From: Crossiella cryophila
GTDB lineage: Bacteria; Actinomycetota; Actinomycetes; Mycobacteriales; Pseudonocardiaceae
Assembly: GCF_014204915.1 (NCBI RefSeq)
Contig: NZ_JACHMH010000001.1
Location: 5,667,501-5,731,500 of the forward strand
DNA length: 64,000 nt
Direction of reading: 5' to 3'
The first letter of the stretch is position 1, and each line of letters starts with the position of its first letter. The notes beneath the pieces were generated by a model. The model was given only the letters and a program-made list of their open reading frames with translations. It ran no database searches and had not been told where the DNA came from. The translations under genes and the position numbers were made by a program. Below are positions 51,601 through 57,475 of the stretch, in pieces.

Positions 51601-51925
51601 GGCCGCCGCCATGCACACCACCGCTGTGGTGCAACGGGTTTCGGCGGACTGGGGCGGGCTGGGCAACCACAGCCTGTGCCACGGCGAACTCGGCAACCTG
51701 GACGTCCTGCTCAGCACCGGCGCCCTGCCCGGACCCGAACTCGACCTGCTGCTCGCCGCCCAGCTCGCCGACGCCGGGCGGACCGGCTGGCGCTGCGCGG
51801 TGCCCGAGGGCACCAGCACCCCCGGCCTGATGCTCGGCCTGGCCGGGATCGGCTACGGCCTGCTGCGCTTCGCCGAACCCCAGGCCACTCCGTCCGTGCT
51901 GCTCCTGGAAGCACCGGCCCGATGA
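48641..51925 (+). CDS. lanM: Class II lanthionine synthetase
   Basis: LanM first phosphorylates and dehydrates Ser/Thr of the precursor, then cyclises cysteines onto them. The 1094-residue protein has the DUF4135 kinase-like dehydratase domain (about 130-480; VVYKPRSLAVDLVFNRYLDW, DIHIENIIAAGADPLLVDLE). A C-terminal LanC-like cyclase follows (about 690-1090; DVGGFGDLSGGIYYLAHAAA, LSHGGAGIAM). The zinc Cys and Cys-His are present in WCHGAPGIAL (about 957) and SLCHGELGNLD (about 1012). All key parts are intact. It lies 92 bp after lanA and overlaps the next gene by four bases (ATGA). A purine-rich ribosome site (GAGGAGGG) precedes the ATG. Confidence 0.95.
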   Translation: MSVPTHAIPAVPSTAVDLPWELAATIAERLRGIGPAPLSTAESAIGERRLRLWRELSPFQTEDLDRAFAPLGADAAELADLLGEPAERLRERLGDEPAWVRQFTAALTNRKPLPPEVDVLPEHLGFAELVRPQLRLALGWLAAALDWTGLPPGLLSVLANGIPIVPLAQAVQRTLTLELNVARVQGRLTGDTPEDRFHSFTQALRDPETALTLWREYPVLARHVQGVLCRWFSTRVEFAQHLAADRADLVDTLLGGADPGRVTEVGFGSGDTHRGGRTVAILRFEHATVVYKPRSLAVDLVFNRYLDWFNRRDPQHPLRVLRVLDRGEHGWVEFAQTGPCAGTEELRAFYWRTGALLGLLHSLRATDIHIENIIAAGADPLLVDLEALFHTNPWEGDGSELSPPQRAYAESVLLVGLLPQPVVVRDPEGRSFTADLSGVAGRGGQSLEAVPVLEAMGTDEMRVVNRHVDTEGSGNLPSPADGAEVRVQEYAGDVRAGFSFCYRQILADREHLLAPGGLVGEFAGVTLRLILRATRFYGRVMEESLHPDFLRDATDRQRALSRLCEAPEDLGQATGVLAAELRAMWLGDIPFFEFTPGARDLLLDDGRVLPAVLDRAPLDLVRERIGRMSEPDLRRQLGLIRDSFLLLEAGPEAGAVRAIPPRSAPGALAAEVEPLGRDELLAIAESVGESLLASALAEGNRIGWLGIDLADERHWQIAPGTQDLYGGLAGIGLFLAYLAKHTGRDRWHTTAGLVADEVARLTTRRAREWAKLPHSQRTSLVRDLPWDVGGFGDLSGGIYYLAHAAAVLDRPGHLDHAAEALPLLRAVLHRDEAYDVLGGSAGAILGLLALADSPHRTEALRLAELAADHLLTHRLDTESGYGWIATGATQPLTGLSHGGAGIAMALARLHARTPHPDYLRTVTGTLTHENSHFVPGAANWLDLREYTPEGGASHAWCHGAPGIALARQDLLRHDFLAGQADQLRADLAAAMHTTAVVQRVSADWGGLGNHSLCHGELGNLDVLLSTGALPGPELDLLLAAQLADAGRTGWRCAVPEGTSTPGLMLGLAGIGYGLLRFAEPQATPSVLLLEAPAR

Positions 51926-52338
51926 CCGAGCTGTACCGCCCCGCGGCCGTGCGCGCGCACCAGGCCGCCCCGCGCGGCGGCGAACCCGAGGACCCGAAGG
52001 CCCGCCCGATCCGGCCGCGCTGGTGGCCCGCGGTGGCCGCGATCAGCATGCTGGCCGCCGCGGTGGCCACCTGCCTGCTGGTCCGGGTGCCGGTCACCGC
52101 CCGCGCCACCCCGACCGGGGTGGACGGCGAAACCGTCACAGCCGTGGTGGTCAACGGGAAACAGCCCGGCCTCGGCGCTCTCGCCCAGGTGACGACCGGC
52201 GGCGGCACGCTGTCCGGTGAGGTAGTGGCGGGCGCACCCGAGTTGCGGATCCGGGTGCCGGGGCTGGCCGCGGACCGGGTCACCGCCATCGCGATCAACC
52301 TCGGCAGCCGCCCGTTGCTGCTCGACCTGCTGGACTGA
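51922..52338 (+). CDS. Small single-pass membrane protein of the lanthipeptide operon
   Basis: The 138-residue protein starts at an ATG overlapping the lanM stop. It has a cytoplasmic tail rich in Pro/Arg (EDPKARPIRPRWWP), one membrane helix (about 36-57; AVAAISMLAAAVATCLLVRV) and about 80 external residues rich in Val, Gly and Thr (VTAVVVNGKQPGLGALAQVT, LRIRVPGLAADRVTAIAINL). The arrangement recalls a shortened HlyD-type membrane fusion protein, which would assist LanT in export, but similarity is too weak to name it. An immunity role is another possibility. It is transcribed between lanM and lanT. Confidence 0.8.
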   Translation: MTELYRPAAVRAHQAAPRGGEPEDPKARPIRPRWWPAVAAISMLAAAVATCLLVRVPVTARATPTGVDGETVTAVVVNGKQPGLGALAQVTTGGGTLSGEVVAGAPELRIRVPGLAADRVTAIAINLGSRPLLLDLLD

Positions 52339-52351
52339 AGGGGGAAACACC

Positions 52352-54493
52352 GTGCGCACGCGTCGAATCCGGGTCGAACTGCAGAACACCAACGCCGAAT
52401 GCGGCCTGGTCTGCCTGGCCATGATCCTCTCCAGCCACGGCTGCGAGATCTCCTCCCAGGAACTGCGCGACCGGCTCGGCACCGGCCGGGACGGCACCAG
52501 CGCCCTGGAACTCCTGCGGGTGGCCAGGGAATGGGGCCTGCGCGCCGAAGCCAGGCGGGTCGAACCAGCCGATCTGTCCACAATGGACACGCCGTTGATC
52601 CTGCACTGGAACTTCAGCCACTTCGTGGTGCTGGAACGTTTCGCCGCCGACCGGATCACCATCGTCGACCCGGCCTCGGGCCGCCGGGTGGTCTCGGCCG
52701 AGGAGTTCGACCGCAGCTTCACCGGCGTCGCCCTGGTGCTCACCCCGACCCCGGCCATGCCCCGCCGCAAACGGCAGACCCTGCGCGCGCTGATCGCCTT
52801 TGTCCGCACCGTGTTCCCGCGGGCCAGGGCGGTGGTCGCGCTGGTGGTGCTGTGCTCGGTGCTGCTGGTGCTGCTCGGCCTGCTGCCCGCCCTGCTCACC
52901 CGCTACCTGGTCGACGAACTCGTGCCCGGCGGCCAGCCGGGCGCGCTCACCGCACTCGGCCTCGGCCTGATCGCCTTCGTCGCCGGGCAGGCCATGACCG
53001 GCTACGCGCGGGCGGAACTGTTGGTGTACCTGCAAACCCGGACCAGCCGGAACCTGTCCACCCGGTTCCTGCGGCGACTGCTGGATCTGCCCTACTCCTA
53101 CTTCCAGCTGCGCACCGGCGGCGATCTGCTCAGCCGGTTCGGCAGCAGCGAGGTGATCAGGGACCTGGTCACCGCCCAGTTCCTGGCCGTGCTGCTGGAC
53201 GGCGCGCTGGTACTGCTCTACCTCGGCGTGCTCTTCGCCGGTTCGGTGCCCTTCGCGCTGGTGGTGGCGGGCACCGGGGTGCTCAACCTGGTGGTGCTGT
53301 GGGTCTTCGCCCGGCGCGCGCACGAGCTGACCGAGGTGCAGCTCAACCGGATGGCCAGCACCCAGAGCTACCTCCTCGAGACCGTGGTCGGAGTGGAGAC
53401 GATCAAGGCATCCGGCGCCGAGGACCGGGCCTACCAGCGCTGGTCCCGGATGTTCGACCGGCAGCTGCGGGTCAGCATGGACCGGCAGTCCCTGGACAAC
53501 CACCTGGAGCTGTGGCTGACCGTGCTCCGGGTCGGCATGCCGTTGGGACTGCTGTGGTTCGGCGCGTACCTGGTGCTCGGCGGGCAGCTCGGACTGGGGG
53601 AGTTGCTGGCGATGAACACCCTGGCCGGCTCGGTGTTCGCGCCGCTGACCTCCCTTGCCATGACCGGCAAGTCCTTCCAGACCGTTGGCGTGCACCTGGG
53701 CCGGATCCAGGACGTGCTGCGTGAAGAACCCGAGCAGCCGGACCGGGACCGGGTGATCAGCCCGCGGATCAGCGGCGAGATCGAGCTGCACCAGGTGAGT
53801 TTCGGCTACGGCCCGGAGGCCGAACCCGCGGTGCGCGAGGTCTCGGTGCACTGCCCGGCGGGTGCGAAGATCGCCATCGTCGGCCGTACCGGCTCCGGCA
53901 AGAGCACCCTGGCCCGGTTGCTGCTCGGCCTGCACCGCCCGAGTTCGGGCACGGTCAGCTTCGACGGCATCCCGATGGGCCTGCTGGACCTGACCGCGCT
54001 GCGCGGCCAGTGCGGGGTGGTCATGCAGACCCCGCACGTCTACAGCGGCTCCATCCTGGACAACCTCACCCTCAAGGCCCCCGACGCCACCTTCGACGAG
54101 GTGGTGCGCGCGGCGACCGTGGCCGAGGTGCACGAGGACCTGATGCGGATGCCGCTGAACTACCACACCGTGCTCTCCGAGGGCGGCGCCGGACTCTCCG
54201 GCGGCCAGCTGCAACGCCTCGCGATCGCGCGGGCGGTGCTGGGGGAGCCCAGGATCCTGCTCTTCGACGAGGCCACCAGCCACTTGGACGCGGCCACCGA
54301 GGCGGCGGTGCAACGGAACCTGGACGAGCTGGGCTGCACCAGGATCGTGATCGCGCACCGGCTGAGCACGGTCCGCAACGCCGATCTGATCATCGTGATG
54401 GGCGAGGGCGCGATCACCGAACTCGGCTCGCACGAGGAACTGCTGCGCAGCGGCGGGCCCTACAGCACGCTGGTGGAATCCCAGCTGATCTAA
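52352..54493 (+). CDS. lanT: Lanthipeptide ABC exporter with C39 leader protease
   Basis: LanT exports the modified peptide and cuts its leader after the double-Gly site. The 713-residue protein has an N-terminal C39 protease (Cys in QNTNAECGLVCLAMI, His in NFSHFVVLE, Asp in IVDPASG). Six membrane helices follow (about 150-430), then the ABC domain with Walker A GRTGSGKST (about 510), signature LSGGQLQRLAIARA and Walker B ILLFDEATSHLD. All catalytic residues are present, so no separate protease is required. The GTG at 52352 has GGGGGA upstream. Its stop overlaps the stop of the convergent small LuxR gene by a few bases. One 13-bp palindrome lies at codons 75-79. Confidence 0.95.
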   Translation: MRTRRIRVELQNTNAECGLVCLAMILSSHGCEISSQELRDRLGTGRDGTSALELLRVAREWGLRAEARRVEPADLSTMDTPLILHWNFSHFVVLERFAADRITIVDPASGRRVVSAEEFDRSFTGVALVLTPTPAMPRRKRQTLRALIAFVRTVFPRARAVVALVVLCSVLLVLLGLLPALLTRYLVDELVPGGQPGALTALGLGLIAFVAGQAMTGYARAELLVYLQTRTSRNLSTRFLRRLLDLPYSYFQLRTGGDLLSRFGSSEVIRDLVTAQFLAVLLDGALVLLYLGVLFAGSVPFALVVAGTGVLNLVVLWVFARRAHELTEVQLNRMASTQSYLLETVVGVETIKASGAEDRAYQRWSRMFDRQLRVSMDRQSLDNHLELWLTVLRVGMPLGLLWFGAYLVLGGQLGLGELLAMNTLAGSVFAPLTSLAMTGKSFQTVGVHLGRIQDVLREEPEQPDRDRVISPRISGEIELHQVSFGYGPEAEPAVREVSVHCPAGAKIAIVGRTGSGKSTLARLLLGLHRPSSGTVSFDGIPMGLLDLTALRGQCGVVMQTPHVYSGSILDNLTLKAPDATFDEVVRAATVAEVHEDLMRMPLNYHTVLSEGGAGLSGGQLQRLAIARAVLGEPRILLFDEATSHLDAATEAAVQRNLDELGCTRIVIAHRLSTVRNADLIIVMGEGAITELGSHEELLRSGGPYSTLVESQLI
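52576..52588. repeat. 13-bp palindrome GTCCACAATGGAC in lanT
   Basis: A match to GTCCAYWRTGGAC encoding S-T-M-D with the rare codon ACA. Confidence 0.7.
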
Positions 54494-54795
54494 CTCGCCT
54501 CCGGCTCGGCGACCTCCTCGGCCACCCGCGGCGGCCAGGACCCCGCGACCAGCACCCCGGCCGCGTAGGCCCTGGCCACCAGGGTGACCCGGTTGGAGGC
54601 GGCGAAGGCCCGCTGCATGGCGGCCAGGTGGTACTCGACCCCGCGCACGCTCAGGTGTAACCGGGCGGCGAGGCGCTGGGAGGTGGCACCGGCGGCGATG
54701 CCCTCCAGGATGCGAGCGCGGGTGGCGCTCAGGGCGGGAGTCCTGTCGTGCGCTGTCACCAGTTGATGATCTCGCCGGGACACCCGCGAAGGCAC
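54490..54795 (-). CDS. Stand-alone LuxR-type DNA-binding protein
   Basis: The roughly 100-residue protein is essentially only a LuxR (GerE-like) helix-turn-helix (LSATRARILEGIAAGATSQR, then LAARLHLSVRGVEYHLAAM), with short tails and no sensor domain. Such minimal regulators often control adjacent antibiotic clusters. The start may be the GTG at 54795 or a GTG at 54759 (TAHDRTPALS). Its stop codon overlaps that of lanT (54490-54493), so the two genes are exactly convergent with no terminator between them; read-through antisense RNA is possible. It lies downstream of, and on the same strand as, the LAL regulator genes. Confidence 0.8.
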   Translation of the reverse strand: MPSRVSRRDHQLVTAHDRTPALSATRARILEGIAAGATSQRLAARLHLSVRGVEYHLAAMQRAFAASNRVTLVARAYAAGVLVAGSWPPRVAEEVAEPEAS

Positions 54796-54823
54796 CGTGG
54801 AACCACCACGAGAATAAGGCGGC

Positions 54824-57475
54824 TCAGGCCCGTAAACCGGCTCGTCCGGTGATGCCGAGCTTGCGGTAGGTGGCGCTGAGATGGCCCTCCACGGTCCGTT
54901 CGGTCAGGCCCAGTCGTGCGGCGATGTCCCGGTTCGTGTAGCCGTTGGCGGCCAGCGCGGCCACCCGGGACTCGCGGTCGGTGAGTGCGCCGGGTCCGGT
55001 GGCCGGACGGGGTGTGGCCGAGGTCCCGAGTCGCCGCCGGGCCGAGGCGGCCAGTCCGCAGGCGCCGCAGGCGAAGGCCACCGCCCGCGCCTCGGCGAGG
55101 GCCTCGCGGGCCAGGCGGCACTGTCCGGCGGCCTGGCGGGCCTTGCCCAGGTCCAGGAGGGTGCGGGCCAGGTCGAGGCGGGCGGTGGTCGGGCGGAGCA
55201 GGGCCGCGGAGTCCTGGAGCAGGTCCAGGCCGCGGCTGCCGCCGGTGACCAGGCCGAGGGTGCGGTGCGCGATGCCGAGGGCCTGGCCGGAACCCCATTC
55301 CACGGCCAGTTCGTAGGCGTGTTCGGCGAGTTCGCGGGCTAGGTGCGGTTGCTCGCGGCGCAGGTGGGCGCGGGCGGCCCAGGACCGCCAGTCTGGGGCG
55401 GCCGGGTTGCGGTGACCCAGCCGGGACTGACGTTCGCCGCAGCTCAACAGGTCGGCCAGGCCGCCGTCGAGATCACCACCGGCCAGCCGGGCGCGGCCGC
55501 GGGCGAGCAGGAAGGAGTTCCACAGGTAGGAGGACTCCAGGGCCGGGGTGCTGACCACGGTGTCCAGCAGCCGCAGTGCCTGCGCCGGGCGGTCCCGGTC
55601 CACCAGGGCCTCGGCGAGCAGGCCCAGCGGCACCAGGTGCGGGAACCCGGAGACCTCGGCGGGCAGCAGGTCGAAGGTGGCCCGCGCGGTGCGGATGGTC
55701 TCGCGCAGTTCACCGTCGGCGGCGGAATGGGCTGCGCGCAGGGACAGCATGATGGCCTGGTCGAACACCGAACCCGACTGCTCGGCGCGGCTGATGGCGG
55801 CGTCGATGTGCTTGCGGGCCAAGGCGTTCTGACCCGACCACAGCAGCACCCACACCGGCGCGGCCGCGGCCACCCCGGCCAGCGGACGCGCGCTCGCGGC
55901 CAGGGCGAGCCGGGCCAGGGTGGCCGCCGGGGTGGCTGGGCCGCCGAAGAGGGCGGTGGCGAAGGCCAGTGCGCCGAGCAGGGTGCGCTCACCCTCGCTG
56001 TCGCCGAGGGTGTTGTGCCGCAACCGGTTCGCCTCGGCCCCGGCCTCGGCGGCGGTGCTCTCGTCCAGCACGCCCCAGGTCAGCCGCCGGGCGTCCAGGG
56101 CCAGCGCGGCCTCCCGGTCGTGCGGGCGCAGCCGGTCCGCGGTGTGGGCCAGCACCCGGACCGCCTCGTCCAGGCGGGATTCGCGCACCAGGTCATCGCC
56201 GAGCACCTCGGCCACCGCACGCTGCCGGGCCGGGTCGGTGAGCTGCTCCAGGGCTTCCGCGAGGTGCCGGGCACCGGCCGCGGGCTGGGCCACCGACTCC
56301 GCGAAACCCAGTGCCACCAACAGTTCCATACGATCCGCGGCCGAGGGTGGTTCGGCCAGCGCGCGCCGCAGGTAGTGCGCGGCGGCCTCCGGTGCGCCGC
56401 GCTGGGTGGCCTCGTCGGCGGCGGCCCGCAGGATCCACACCGGCCAGTCCTGACCCGCGGGCGGCAGCCGGAGCAGGTGTGCGGCGACCTGCGCCACCGG
56501 CGCGCCCACCGCGGTGAGCAGCCGGGCGGCCGCGCCGTGCAACTCCTGCCGTCGCGGCCCGCACACCCCGGCGTAGACGGCCTCGCGCAGCAACGGGTGC
56601 GACCAGCTCAGCGTGTCGTCGGCCAGCAGCCCGGTGGCCCGCAGTTCCGCCGCGCACCGACCGGCCTGCTTGATGTCCATTGTGGACAGTGCGGCGGGCA
56701 GGCCGGGATCGGTGGTCTCGCCGAGCACCGCGAGGGCCTCGGCGAACCGCCAGACCTCCGGCCGGAAGCGGGCGAGCCAGTCCAGCAGCGAGCGCCCGAA
56801 GACCTGGCCGCCGAACCCGCTCAGCCGCCGGGCCGGATCCCGGGCCAGTGCCCGGCGCAACAACCCGGCCAGCAACGGGTTGCCGCCGGTGAGCCGGTGG
56901 CAGGTGGCCGGTTCGGTGCCGGTCAGGGTGGCGATCGCGGACTCGCTCAGCGGACCCAGCGGCAGGTGCGCACAGCCGGATTCCGGCCCACCCGGCCGCA
57001 GCAGCAGTTGCAGCAGCCGCAGGCGTGGGTGACGGCCGCGAAGGTGCGCCAGCCAGCGCAGCGATGCCTCGTCGGCGAACTGGGCGTCGTCGACCACCAG
57101 CACCGCCGCCCGCGCCCGCCCCAGCACCGCGCGGGTGCACGCGCACAGCCCGTGCGCCACCGCGAACGGATCCCGCCCGCCGCCGGTCAGCGCCGACCGG
57201 GCCGGGCCACGGCACAGCTCGGCCTCGGCGAGCACCGGTTCGAGGAGTTGCCTGGCCACCCCGTAGCCGAACTCCCGCTCCAGCTCGTCGCAGTGCGCGC
57301 GCAGCACCGGCACCCCGGCGGGCAGCCGTGCGGTGAAGGCCCGCACCAGGCTGGTCTTGCCGATCCCGGCCGGGCCGGTCACCAGCACGGTGCGCGACTG
57401 TCCGGCGCACACCCTGGCCAGTTCCGCGTCGAGCCGGGCCAGTTCGGCCTCCCGCTCCAGCAGTTCGCAGTTCAT
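54824..57475 (-). CDS. LAL-family (large ATP-binding LuxR) regulator 1
   Basis: The 883-residue protein has an N-terminal AAA/STAND ATPase with Walker A GPAGIGKTS (about 34) and Walker B AAVLVVDDAQFADEASLRWL. A long helical TPR-like region (about 330-800) and a C-terminal LuxR helix-turn-helix follow (LTDRESRVAALAANGYTNRD, then LGLTERTVEGHLSATYRKLG). LAL proteins are often pathway-specific activators of secondary-metabolite clusters, here probably the lanthipeptide. The ATG overlaps the stop of the second LAL gene as ATGA, so the pair is co-translated. One 13-bp palindrome lies in the coding region. Confidence 0.9.
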   Translation of the reverse strand: MNCELLEREAELARLDAELARVCAGQSRTVLVTGPAGIGKTSLVRAFTARLPAGVPVLRAHCDELEREFGYGVARQLLEPVLAEAELCRGPARSALTGGGRDPFAVAHGLCACTRAVLGRARAAVLVVDDAQFADEASLRWLAHLRGRHPRLRLLQLLLRPGGPESGCAHLPLGPLSESAIATLTGTEPATCHRLTGGNPLLAGLLRRALARDPARRLSGFGGQVFGRSLLDWLARFRPEVWRFAEALAVLGETTDPGLPAALSTMDIKQAGRCAAELRATGLLADDTLSWSHPLLREAVYAGVCGPRRQELHGAAARLLTAVGAPVAQVAAHLLRLPPAGQDWPVWILRAAADEATQRGAPEAAAHYLRRALAEPPSAADRMELLVALGFAESVAQPAAGARHLAEALEQLTDPARQRAVAEVLGDDLVRESRLDEAVRVLAHTADRLRPHDREAALALDARRLTWGVLDESTAAEAGAEANRLRHNTLGDSEGERTLLGALAFATALFGGPATPAATLARLALAASARPLAGVAAAAPVWVLLWSGQNALARKHIDAAISRAEQSGSVFDQAIMLSLRAAHSAADGELRETIRTARATFDLLPAEVSGFPHLVPLGLLAEALVDRDRPAQALRLLDTVVSTPALESSYLWNSFLLARGRARLAGGDLDGGLADLLSCGERQSRLGHRNPAAPDWRSWAARAHLRREQPHLARELAEHAYELAVEWGSGQALGIAHRTLGLVTGGSRGLDLLQDSAALLRPTTARLDLARTLLDLGKARQAAGQCRLAREALAEARAVAFACGACGLAASARRRLGTSATPRPATGPGALTDRESRVAALAANGYTNRDIAARLGLTERTVEGHLSATYRKLGITGRAGLRA
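56675..56687. repeat. 13-bp palindrome GTCCATTGTGGAC in LAL gene 1
   Basis: A match to GTCCAYWRTGGAC. On the coding (minus) strand it encodes S-T-M-D with the rare codon ACA, the same peptide and nearly the same DNA as the copy in lanT although the proteins are unrelated. Confidence 0.7.

Noticed and set aside
52576-52588. DnaA boxes indicating a replication origin
   Set aside because: The palindrome half sites resemble DnaA boxes but are single and scattered over 54 kb, with no dnaA/dnaN genes or box cluster.
52295-54433. Long minus-strand reading frame opposite lanT
   Set aside because: Composition of a shadow frame (Gln/Gly/Ala/His-rich, no motif) while lanT on the other strand has all catalytic motifs.
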